64,000 bases of DNA from contig NC_081149.1 in assembly GCF_958295425.1 (NCBI RefSeq), positions 10,793,654 through 10,857,653 of the forward strand, written 5' to 3'. Source of the DNA: Solea solea (Eukaryota; Chordata; Actinopteri; Pleuronectiformes; Soleidae). Each line of letters starts with the position of its first letter. Position 1 is the stretch's first letter. The notes under the pieces are model-generated. The model was not told where the DNA came from and did no database searches. It saw nothing but the letters and a program-made list of their open reading frames with translations. Positions 13,923 through 26,500 of this stretch are shown piece by piece. Position numbers and translations under genes: made by a program.

Positions 13923-14581
13923 TCAGCGGTCAGCATTCATCTTCCGCAGCTTCGCTGGCAGGTTGTCCTCCGGCCTCCCTCCACTGGAGGGCTGGGGTCT
14001 GTGTGCGAGGACTGGAGCGGGGGACAGTGTGGGTTGAAGGCTGTGCTGGTACAGGTCTCCGGTAGACTGGGTCATGGGTTCAAAGCCCACCTTGAGGGAC
14101 TTGAGTTGCAGCCGATTTTCCGCCTCGGGCACCGGTGAGGAGGAGCTGAGACGCTGCAGCTTCAGGGGCAAGTCTCCTGTGCTGCAGGCCTTCTCAGAGT
14201 GCTGAGAACTGAGCAGAAGCACCTTCCTCTGCAGGTCCTCCTTCCCAGAAGAACTCATCCTCTGCAGCTTGCTGGGCAGTCGCCCTCCGATCCCTGCCCT
14301 TTCGTCTGAACTGTTAATGCAATCTACAGAAAACACCCGGCCACGCCGGGCGCTGTGGCTTTCAGTGATTGCAGGAATGGGGGTAGACATTGGCGAGGGC
14401 AGAGAATTCTTTTCCTCATGTTCCTTGACGCTGTATGGTGGTGTTGGTACCTCAAAGGTGCTGTGGAACTGAGAGTAGTCTACCCTGAAAAATCCCTCCT
14501 CAAGGGACATCACTGGCAGGAAGCGATGGCCCCATAAAACCTCATCCTCTGTATATGATGTCCGTGCCTGACAAGTCATAC
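13923..14581 (-). CDS. kcnj3: kcnj3 coding exon 3 (C-terminal cytoplasmic domain and tail)
   Basis: The acceptor AG lies at 14583-14582 on the minus strand. The exon opens with GT, completing a Gly codon split after exon 2, then ATG ACT TGT (MTC). It encodes residues 297-514 and stops at TGA 13925-13923. The start of the exon ([20 protein letters not shown]) belongs to the conserved Kir cytoplasmic domain. After [10 protein letters not shown] (about 341-350) the tail diverges. It keeps three copies of an LPxKLQ(R/K)(M/L)-type motif at about 397-405, 433-441 and 503-510, the last ending MNADR just before the stop. Confidence 0.95.
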
Positions 14582-17500
14582 CTATAAAAGAACGACAAGT
14601 GACGAGTTAGTACTTTTCATGATTCTGAATTTCTTCTTAAATTATGTCTAGAAAAAATATATGCCAAATGGTAAGTTTTCCTCCAGTTATCTCTCTCTTT
14701 CTGCTCTGTGCCACTTTGGCTTTAGACTAGAGCCCAAATCGGATTTGTGAGCTTATCAGAATCTGATTCTGATATGCTGAATCTGATCTTCCTGACCAAC
14801 TGTTCACATTATATTTATGTTGCTAGTGATCAGATGTGATCTGCGTGTGTCTATATTGACATTGTCTAGTCTAGTCTTCCACATGGATTTCTATAGTTAC
14901 AGGCTATGTTCATGATATATACCCTGAGTGTATTTTATTCTTCCTAAATGATGCTCCTCTATGGAAATAAACTGAATATCTTTTGTGTGTGGATAAAACA
15001 GTACATTGGAGGAACTTGACATTTTAAAGTTTGGGAAACACTGATCTTTTTATTGTCTGACATTTTTATTAATTAATAATGAAATAATCATTAGTTGTGG
15101 CCCAAGCAAAGGCACTGTATACAGTATAATTACATTTTGCTTCATAAATTCACTCCCCCCCCCCCCCCCATTTGACCTCAGCTCCAGTAAACAATATTTT
15201 CTTGACATTTAAATACTCGCTCCTTTGCAATCGATAAGCACTTAGTCCGTATTTCCTTCTGATCCAGTGGCTTCGCCTCAGCCTGAGCTTTTCTGTTAAA
15301 CACCACACACTAAACACCGCATGTTGTCTTTAATGTAGGAGTCTGCTTTCTCTGGGGGATGATATGTGCAGTGTTATGTCATAGCCTGATGCTATTCCAG
15401 CCTCACGACTCATCTTCATCCACGGAGAACCTTCAACGGTCCAATGTCCAAACAAAGGTCATTATATTTCTTAATGAACCCAGAGGCTTTAATCATGAGG
15501 ATGAGTTCAGCATTAATGTTCCAGTTGTATTCTCTTATACTAGTTACCAGGAGTTCTGCTGACTGTAATACATGCAAGACAGCAGTAATACCAGTTGACG
15601 TGCAAGCCAGTTTCATTTCATCATGTGGGCATTTATGGAGCTGCTTAATGTTTGGTGGATCTTGGATAAAGATTTAAAACCCTCAGCAGCCCAGCTATGC
15701 AAGCACTTGGCAGAGAAGGTGACTTTATGGAATAAAAAAAAAATCACTGGCTTTTTCTGCCTTTACTCTCAGAGTAATCTGACCATAATTACTGAAGAAC
15801 AATCTTAATTAGAGCACATAGACGTGTGTGTCATCTGCATATGAGTGAAAGTGTAGTGTGCTGATGTTTCCTGGGGATTGAGATTCATTGTTGACTTTCT
15901 CCTCTGATGTAGTGGTCAGCACTCTTGCCTTTGCAGCAAGAACACCTGGGTTTGCGACCTGGTTGGAACAAGGACCTTTCTGCAGGGAGTTTGCATGTTC
16001 TCTCCCTGTGTGTGTGCGTGCGTGGGTCTAAGTCCAAGTCCAAGTCCAAAAACATACAGATTTGGGGATAAGGCAAATTGTGTGAGTGGATTGTTGTTTG
16101 TCCCTATGTGGTCCTGTGATGGACTGATGACTTGTCCAGAGTGTAGCCCACCTTTTTTCACCTTTTGCCCTATGTCAGCTAGGACTGGCACGAGTGCCCC
16201 CTGCAACCCTCATGTGGAGGATAAAGCGGTAGAAGATGATGAATAAGATAGACGTCAGGACATCCTATTGTTTAGTCAAGTCTGTGATATTGAGTCGTTA
16301 AGAATTAAACAAACCCCATTGGTCCATTCTTTGCTGCTAGAAACCTACTCGGGGGCATCAGCTGACCTAAAATGTTTACAACTAAGACAGATTTATTGAA
16401 TGTATGCTGAGTGGTAATCTTTCCAATCTGGTTGAGGCATAATGGGAAAGAGCTGAACAGCTGTGTCAGCAGTTAATGGGATGTGTGTTAGCGCGACTAT
16501 GACGGCACATCGTGGCCAATTGAAGGTGACACTGCCACAGCTTCCCTCCTCCAGCCCTCAGCTCTGAGTGCCACAGCGCTGCGACTCTAAACTCCTGGCT
16601 GTACCCTGATTTAATGGCATTATCAACAGAGCACAGACCACGTTGCCTGCCTGCCTCTGCGCGTCCCCGCTGATCCCTACCCTCTGCTCTAAGCCTATTC
16701 AGCTCCGTGGTTTCGTCTGCAGCGATGGCAAAGTGACTGTTATGGGGGGGGTGGGGGTGGATTTTGAAAAGAAAAGAGGGATTTCTTTGTATTGGAAAAT
16801 TATTTTGTTAAATATGCAACTGAGAGGGCTTTGTTGTCACTGTGAACGCTCCCGCATGGCTGCCTGTAGTTTACAGTGGTGGCTGTACGTCACAGGCTCA
16901 GAATTACCTCTGCTCTGCAGTTTGAAAAATGTGAGTGTAACTTTTACAACAACACCAACTCATCTATCAAAGTGACACACGCATCCGTGACCACAGGCTT
17001 TGATTATGCATCGAGTGGGCATAAACTGTTTCTCCAGTAATAAAATATCCCTCATAATTCAATCAGGGCGTCACTCTAACGTGTTTTTCTCGTCCTCACT
17101 TTTTTCCCTGTGTTTTCCGCATATACTGAACTGAGAAGGAGGGGAAATTAGATCTCACTCTCTAGATTACTAGTATCTGTTAGAAAAGGAACTTTATACG
17201 GGTTGATATGTAGGAATTTACATTTAGATTGGGAGTGGGAAGAAAGAGGCAGCAACACTGGGATGGAAGTGGACGAGATACAAAGAGCTGAAAGGAGGAG
17301 TGTTGAGAGAAAGTTGCCCTCACCAGTCGTCTCCACGATGCCCTCAAGGATAACCACGATCTCAAACTGTTCGTCGTTCATAAGAGAGCGCTGGGAAAGG
17401 TCAAAAAATGGGCTCTTGGGGTTGATTTCATGGCAGATGGTGAGAGGGGACACGAGAAAGAGCTGGTCAGCGCCGGTCCCAAAACCCACATCCAACTCGC

Positions 17501-20500
17501 ACTGGTCCAGAGGCAGGAACTCGCCCTCGGGTGTCTGACGAGACTAAAAGACAAACGACAACCGGAGAGAAAGGTGAGAACAGAGATGGAAGGAACAGTG
17601 GAGGAGGTGACATGAAAACAGGAGAAAGTCAGAAAGAAATAAGGATTAAATACATGTTGTTTGTCCTTGTCTCCAGTTATAAACTCTCTATTAAAATATA
17701 TATATTACAGTCACTTAAACTATGAGATTTTAATGATAATGTCACGTGACAACATGAAAAATTTAGGTAAAAGGTGTTGCTCATACTGTTTTCAGCTCTG
17801 CAGCTCTCCTCGATTCTACAGAATGTAATAATACATTTTGAAAGCAGGGCCACAATTTTACTGTTTTGGTTTGGTAGATTTTCTCATTTCTGCCGTAAAA
17901 AATCCCCAGTACAACTACATAATCCTGCTGAAACCAAATCTAAATTACATTAAATTTGTGAATGTCAGCAATGTAGTGTAAAATAATTTTCTACATATGA
18001 CACCTCTAGATTATTAGTAGTGACGCAACCTTTACTTTTTTGACTCTTTGCGGTGAAGTTAGATTTGACTTAAGTTCCCGTCCTAAGTGGAGAAGAGAGA
18101 AGAATAAAAAAAACCAAATCTGTTTTCATTTAATAGATGCATGAGACAGCCGTGTTTGGACAGGACTTGCCCACACAGTGTTAACTGGTGCGGAAGCATT
18201 TAATTGCCCAGATGATGTTGGAGCACAGCAACAAGGTCTTGCATGCATTTTCTCCTTTGCTGTCTTAGTCTGACTAATCAGTCTGTCCACTCTTAGCAGC
18301 CTGTTTTTGTTACATACATACATTCGCCCTCCAGATAAAACGGCTTGTGGCTTTTTCAACACCTTAAATATTATTATTATAATAACAACAATAATAATAA
18401 TAATAATAATAGTCTATAAAATAGTTCAAAATTGCCATGTGTGTAATTTAAATGTAATCAGATTAATATCTTTACAAATGATCACCTTTGGGTTCCTTTG
18501 TGACACTCCACCTTGTACACAGTGTTTTTCATCTTACACAAGTGGAACAAAATAGTGTTTTATTCAATTAGCATGTTTGAAAAACAATGTTGACTCTCTC
18601 TTATAATCTATAATAGCATCTTCTACCCTTTTATTCCCTTTTATCTTTGACTACATCATTTTAGCCCCAGTCAATAATTGGAATGTGTCAACCACCAGCC
18701 ACTCACTCACTCACTCACTCACTCACTCACTCATAATGATCTCCTACACATGCAGTTCCTGCTGTTCCTCTGCTGTAACCATTCGTCTATTTCTGGATCT
18801 TGTGTTCTTTTTGTAAACTAAAGAATACAAAAACACATTATTCCTTAACATTTTCCTCACAGAGTCAGTGTCATATTAGGTGTTTGTTCTGGTCCAAAAA
18901 TAATAAGGTAAGTTAAAGACACATGATAGACAAATGGATCATGTTTGACTTTGACACAGTGAGTTTAACTTGCAGTGGTTAATTATTTCTGTTTTCACTT
19001 GCAGTCGTCTGTTTTCTGAACTCCTCTCTCTTGCCTTTCTGTTTCCACGTGGCACATTCACTATGTTCTAACTAACTTCTGTGTCCGAGTCCGAATCCTT
19101 TAACAAGAAAACAAAATGCACTGGATGGCCACTGTGTGCAAAAGAAATATAATCAAAACCTTTATTTTCCAAACAAACGCTCGTCATCCAAAAGACGCCT
19201 TAGGTCTTTTGGGGCAAGTAAACAAGTTGTTTTGTTTTACACCTCTGTGATAATGAGTGTATTACAGCACTCTAATACCACATAAGTACAAAAGTCTGCC
19301 CATTACGGTGAAATCAAAACTGCTTCATCAAATGAAAATCAGCTCAAAGATTGTAGGTAAACCAGTTGAAAGACTTTATGAGTCATCCTACCATAATAAC
19401 ATGTTGAGACTGGCTAAGAACATCACCTCTGACCCCAACCATGTCCTGAACCATGAATACTTATAAAACTAGAATAATTATCATCCGGCCGGAGGTTCGG
19501 GTTTCCACGGTTTGATAGGGTTAGACTGAAAAACGCCTTTGTACACCGGTCAATCTCAAAATCTTAACGAGCCTTAAACACCAACTTCTGCTCGTCGTAT
19601 AATGTGCGTATTTATGGCAATAAAGGATTATCATATCATATCCTCCCCAGTGATGATCAGTGCAAAACATGCAGTATTTACAGAGGAACTCAACTGGATG
19701 TTCCATTAAAGAATCCAGGCACTGCAAGAGAAAATTGTTTTCATTCAAAATCAATTGGGTTTCAGTCGATTTACTTTAATCTCTCGTCCGGGTCACTCCT
19801 GTTCAGCAGCTGACAGTCGGAGCCTATTTCATCCCGACCTCTCGGTGACATTGTTTGCTAGTTGATCCCTCAAACACACACACGGCGAATGAAGTGTAAG
19901 TAAACAGGCTTTTTTGCATTGCCAGAAAACATCGCATGCTATTATTATCATCTCCTGTGAATACCAATGAGATGTTTTTGCGGATTTGTGTTGGTGAACG
20001 ACTTTCGTGACGGGAGGGGGCATGGTTTATTTCTCGCCTGCTTACAGGGCCACTGAATGCTGTTCGGCATCGCTCTTCCACGTGGGTTATGTCATACTTG
20101 CTTAGGGAAATTCCTCTTTTCTCTCTCTGTCTTTGTCACTTAAGATTAAAAAGATGGATGACTGTATGCAAACATTGGCAGGCAAAGCTCCTTACATGGA
20201 CCCTGTTGGCACCCTCCTACGCTTCTGCTCGCTCAAAGATCCACAGATAACTGAGCTCGTCTACTGTCTTTCCTGTAAATCTAACATTCTGCGCCAGCAA
20301 ACAAACAAAGACTTTACTCCCCGAGCACTGACAAATCCATTATTCATTCTCACTGATTCCTGTAGTGAGACGTTACTGCAGAATCACTGGATGAGGGATA
20401 TTTATCTCAACCTAATACAAAACTCTCCAGCACAGTCACAGTGTCAGCACCTCGTTATCATTAAAAAGGCACAAGGCATGTTTCTGCGCTTTGAATGATG

Positions 20501-23500
20501 CTCATGGATGAAGACAGGTGACTAATTCACTTGAACAGACCTAATGTGAACTGATCTTCCCACTCCACTCCCCCTCCATGCTCCGCCAGGCCGTCATCAA
20601 TCAGTGGCTTGAAAGGAGGTTTGTCCACTGACAAGTCGGCTGCGTCTTGGAGCTTTCGCACTGCTTGACAGAGTCCGCCTTCTCCTCACTGTGCGTTTAG
20701 AAAGGTTGGGAGAATCTAACATTTCACCCAAACCAGCCTCCAGTGAGTGAGATGCATTGTTTCAATCAAACTGATAATAAAATGAACTGGCGACAAACGT
20801 CAACGTGTGTTGAAGACGTTCCGCGCTGAGTTGAATAATTTTTTTGTCCAAAAACATTATCACAAAACAATAAAATCTTGGCAGAAACTGTCAGAAATGT
20901 AAGATAAATGTTTTTTTCAGAAACATCCATCCATCTTCTACCACTTTTTTCTCCACATGAGGGTCGCTGAGGGCTGGAGCCAATCCCAGCTAACATAGGG
21001 TGAAAGGCGGGGTAGACCTTGGTCACGTGAATAAATAGAGAAATCCTGCATTTTTTTATCGTTTTTTATCGTTTTTTTATGTTTATTATTGGTATCGTGG
21101 ACCATGCATCACATATCGTGAAGTACCCTGCGATTCACACCCCTGCGTTTTAATGCTGCAAATGTTGTCAAACAAGTGTAAAACAGTGATTTGGTCACAT
21201 TTGACTCACAGATGCAGTAAAAAAAAGAGACTGAGGAACTCATTGATTCCAGCTGCCAGTGGCATTTTTTGTCAACTAAAACCTTTATGCGTCAAGGCCT
21301 CTTTGTCACTGTTGTTCCCGTGGGGATAATAAAGATACCTTTGATTTTTAAATTGCTTAAACACAATTAACTCTTTATATTAAAAGAACACAGCCAAATG
21401 AAAACAGCTTTGTCGTTCTATCAGTTATAAAATGAGTTGACGTGAAAGTTTTCTCCTGTTCCTTGTTGACTGAGTTTCCTCCTCACAGCTCAAGGCTGCA
21501 GACTGACCACGATCAAAATGTTTTCTTCTCTTCCCCCAATGTGACAGTTCCACTGTAACATGTATCTGCTCTGCACAGCATTTCAGATTTGTGGGGAGAA
21601 CGTGCAAAATTAAAAGCCTGGCACACAAAAGAAACACACTTAAGACCCAGGGTGGACACTGTGTTTGTTGCCATGTCTTGGTACTTTTAACACTTTTAAC
21701 ACAACAGTGAAAGAAGGACGTGAAAGAAAGCACATTAAAAATGTTTTCATAGTGTACGTGCACTAATGGCACACCTTCTATACCCGTCAGGGCCCGTACC
21801 AATTTGGCGTGACCTATTCCAGTTAATAGTTTCCACTCACAAAACTCACAAAGGTGAAGGCGAATAGATTGTTGCGTGGGGGGGGGGGGAATAACACATT
21901 TTGGTTGATGGACCTTTCTGCAAAGTCAAAGATTACTTTTTCGACGATGCATTTTTGAATACAACTAACAGTGTTGGCAAAAATATTTTACTATTAAAGG
22001 CCAGGTGAAGTAAACAAAACAACAATCGCGTCTGAATTCTCAATCTTTACTCTGTGTAATAAAGGATCGACTGGCCTGCTGAGTCATAATATGAGGATAA
22101 TGTCTTTGGGTGCTGGGCTGCCTTGCTCTCAGTGGTGTGTCAGTAGTGGAAAAGCTGCCAGAGTTTGGCTTGTTTGTTAGAGTTATGATCAAGAGACATG
22201 TGAAATTACACTGTTAGGTCAGTGTGGAGGCGTAAATAAAATATAAAATGAAACAAAATGAAGTGGTTGGCAAAGGAAAAGCAGGATTTAAATAGTAGCC
22301 CTAGTATGTTGTTGCTCTGGGTTTGTTTGTTTGTTTCCCTTTGGAAAGTGTTTTAATTGTCAATGTGTGACATGTGTCATAATGTTCTTGTCAAAATATG
22401 TGTTTTGTTGTGACTGTGTTGACTCTGAGTTCTACTTGGTCTAAGGAAAATAGTGGAACACGGCACATACATTATTATTATTGTTGTTGTCTTGAGTCTC
22501 AACATGTCTGGCTCATCTAAGAATGATAATGCTGCATTTTAGCAATTGTTTACCTAATTGTTTTATTTATTTTGAAGAAAAAGTGAATGGTTGTTTGTCT
22601 CTATGTGGTCCTGTGATCTGACCAGGATGCACTCCACCTTACGCCCTGTGTCAACTGGGATTGGCACCAGCAACCCCTGTGACCCCTCACTAGGAGAATA
22701 AACCAGTAGAAGATGGATGGATGGATGGATGAAAATGTTTTTTCTCTTTGTGTTGTGTTGTATGTTCCTATTGCAGCTCACTGTATAAACAACAAAGCTT
22801 TCCCTTTAAATTTACCAGAAGGAAAAATAAACCAAGCTGTGTTGAATTCTTTAAGAAAAAACCCCAACGATGCACCTGTGTAGACTGAATTATTCAAGAA
22901 TGGGATACAAAGAAGAAAGGATCATGTGTCTCTCTGGCTATATGAGGCTTGGCAATCGATGATGGTGGTCTTTTCTCCAGACGTTTACAACATAATGGTG
23001 TCATTCTATCTCTATTCTCAAAATTCAAAAAAATCAATTCTAGATCTAGCTACTACTTTTCAGCCTATCGTTCAGTCATTCACAGAGATATAAACAGCGT
23101 TGGGGGGTTTCTCCTTGTATACAGTATATCTACAGTAGGAAGCTTCCCGTAATTAAAAAACTAAAATAGTTTTTATATCTTTGTGATGAGCTTCCCTCCA
23201 GCTCTGTCACCACTTCCCGTCCCTTTTAATACATTTCTTCATATTTCCTGCTAAGATGTTCCACCAGGATGCTCAGCCAGGCTGTCATGGACGCTGCGTT
23301 TTAACTACTTATGGTGGGTCTCTGCATGACAGCTCCCACTGGTCCGTCCCTCCCACCTTTTTTCCTCCGTCATCCGGCAGCCGTCACTTCAGTTTATCTT
23401 TGTTTCTGACTTAGAACTGGAGTCACTTGTGTGGGTGTAACAAACACAAGCACAAACACTTCTTTGGCATCACCAGAGACAGACAGAAGACTAGAATTCT

Positions 23501-26500
23501 GTATCTGGGCATGTGCAGATGCCCCCGAGGCCCAAGACGAACCAAAGTGTCAGTGGGTTTGTTTGTTTATAGCAAATTTATCGCACACCACACTGGACTA
23601 AGAGCAGTTTCGTGTCTGCATCGTCCCCTGCCACAAGAATAGTTCAGACTGAAGTGACCAGTATGACCTCTACGTCCACAACCTTTTTGTGTCAGTACTT
23701 CTATTGCAATTACAACATAGCCATTTGATTTGTGGAGCTTTCAGAGATGCACTGATGTGTCTGCCAACGTGGCTCCAAACAATAACGTCTGCCTACTCCG
23801 TGGTCAAATACGCAGAAAATGTCTGATAGAGCCCACGTGAGGATGTAGCTGAAAAAGACCCAACACCAACTCTTGTGAATGCTTCATCCCCAAACAGTCT
23901 CCCACTGCGTGTCCTCTGTAAACAGCGAACAGAAAAACGGACCCAACTGTCTCAAAGCCCCTTGTAACTACAGATGGACTCGGCACAGTCAGGCCCACAG
24001 GAAAACATCAGTGTTTTATTTATTTGTCCCAGTTGGAACATTATCTAATGATGAGCTTATGCTGAATGACATACTGTCTCCAGCCTGTTCTTGAGACACG
24101 CCTGGGAGTCTTTCAAGACCGTCTTGTCTTGTCTCTACCCGTCAGCACATGATCTCACATGATTTGAAACACAATATTACATCATGCTTTCTACTTAGTT
24201 TCTGTAATTCACCAGCAGAAACAACAAAAACAAAGAAAACTATTGGATTTTGACATTTCCATTATACAGAGTTACAGAACTGTAACTCTGACACCCACCC
24301 GCTCTCACTGAGTTTGGGCCCATGGCCGAGAGGAAAGGAATTGGGTTTGTAGCCAGAGGGTGGCCAGTTCAAATCCCAGGACAGGTTGCTCAAATTGCTC
24401 CCCAGGTGCAGAAAAGTGTTGCCCACTGCTTGTGTGTGTTCACTACTGTGTGTGTAAAAAGGATGGGTTAAGATCAAAATTGATGTGGGTGCAAATTAAC
24501 TCATTCTAAAGCCGTGCCTAGGTTTAAAAATCAGAAAATGTTATCCGGGTTACATTTTTCAGCCTTTGCAGGTGGAGTGAGTCAAGCGTCCCTAAACACT
24601 TTCACACTTACAAACACTGGATTAGAAGAAGATGTCGTGATTGAGAAACATTCTGGTGTCACTCAGCATGATTCAAATGCTGAAATACCTTTATGGAGAT
24701 GTTTCTTAACAACCAATTACAAGGTGTTTTTTACTTCAACCTCTTTTGAATGAGAAAAGTGTCACATGGAAGCAGTTCTCTCACTAAATGAACTACTTTA
24801 GCCAATTTAGTGGAAACAGAGAAAGTGTATTGTAAATGACGTGCCTGCTTCAGTGGCTACAGACTGTAGTTTATGTGTGAACAGGAGCAACACTGCAGTT
24901 GATAACTGTTTAATTGAGGTATTAGAGTTAAGTACATTTAGGCACAGATCTCAGATTACTGACTAAACCAGTCTTCACTCAAACACAGTGTGTACAGACT
25001 GTGATAGTTTGTTGACAACGTCATCACAGAAATCTTTTCCTACAACTCTCTCTCTCTCACTCGCACTCACTCGCTCGCTGCATCAGTGCGAGATGAAATG
25101 ATTCCAGTCATGTCTGATTGTTTCACACGAGGCATGACTTGTGAGAGCATACAGTTCAACAGCACCACCAACATTTCTACACAGGAACTGCACGGAAAGT
25201 CAAAAGATATTGCAACTTTTTTTTAGGGCTCATTAAATACACTATATTAAGGTGTAAGTTTAACTAAGACGGTGCATGTATTCAAAAGTGAGTCACTGTT
25301 GTTTTCCCCCGACAGAGTTGTTTGTGTGTCCTGTGTTCTGGCAATGCTGCCGCAAATATTCTGCTACGGTGAGAGAGGCTTTGAAGTGAAAGAATAAGGT
25401 TAGACCAGAAACCCTGAAGCAAAACTAAATAAATATATAAATACTAAGCAGCACACAGTGGATGCTGTGCTTATTGTAGTCCACTGAGAGGAGGGCTTAC
25501 ACAGAGGTCTTAGACTTTATAATGATTGCACTTCTTGGCGTCCAAAAGGACGCAGTTAAAAAAAGAATGTATTATTTTGTGACGTCACTTATCTTATCTC
25601 CTTTTTAAAAGCATCTTGTTCTGGTTTGGTCATCCACTGCAATGTCACAGTGCCATAGGTGTGTAACAGAGAGTGAGAGGAGGAGAGACTTTGGAAAATC
25701 CGCGTGTGTGTGATTTTATGCCTATTGGGCTACAACTGTGGAACAGCTCGGTCCTCCTCTGCCTGCCTCTCTGACTGCATGCATCATTAAGCTGACCAAC
25801 GCTGTGCTCGATATGGCTGCGTGCAGGAAAACACAGACATAAACAAGCTCCAAGCACCTCACCAACGCTGTTTGTCTTATTTATGACCCATTTTGCACAT
25901 TAAACACGGATGTGGCTGAAAGGATCTCTATTATGATCATTAAAGGGGGAGCCAGTCAATCTTGCTACTATTTGTGGTGATTTTCTGCTTGTTTTGCTGC
26001 TTGTTTTTTAGAGAGTGAGCTTCATTGACTATATTCGCCCACAAATCTGCTGAGGTTCTTGTTCAGTGGGTAAACCAGTGTGGCACAGTCAGTGAGGAAC
26101 CCACACCATTATATCCAGTGGGTATTATTTGAGCCAGTCCCGATGCACCCACGTTAAAACATGTTTTTGCACATTTTATATCCTGGTAAAGACAAATTAA
26201 ATAAAGAAGTGAAAGTTGGAAGGAGCTCTGCTGATGTTCCTTAAACCACGGGTGCTCTTGGAGGTGGGAACTATCAATAGAAATGGACATTTTATGCTAA
26301 GAAAGAAGTGTGTTGTGGTTTGTATGTATTAAGCCCTAAAAAGGCACTGCCTTCAGAAACCTTTTTCTGTCATAAAATACAACTACAAATACAACTACAT
26401 CAAGTTTGTCTTCAATACCCTTTCTCTCATCCATGGGTGCTGTTTCACTAACTTCAGTGATCTTGTGTGTGAAGCTGCCACTCACGGATTCACTGAGCCT

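Larger units (their letters stand above)
14582..17323 (-). other. kcnj3: kcnj3 intron 2
   Basis: Bounded by donor GTGAGG (17323 downwards) and acceptor TTTTATAG. It contains a poly-C tract (15154-15169) and a tRNA-type SINE at 15905-16245. No other coding sequence is recognised. Confidence 0.9.

Noticed and set aside
20133..20498. 121-codon plus-strand ORF inside kcnj3 intron 1
   Set aside because: No recognisable domain, no splice-consistent neighbour, and composition like the surrounding intron.
23804..23998. 64-codon minus-strand ORF
   Set aside because: Considered as a retrogene fragment; no motif or polyA tail supports it.
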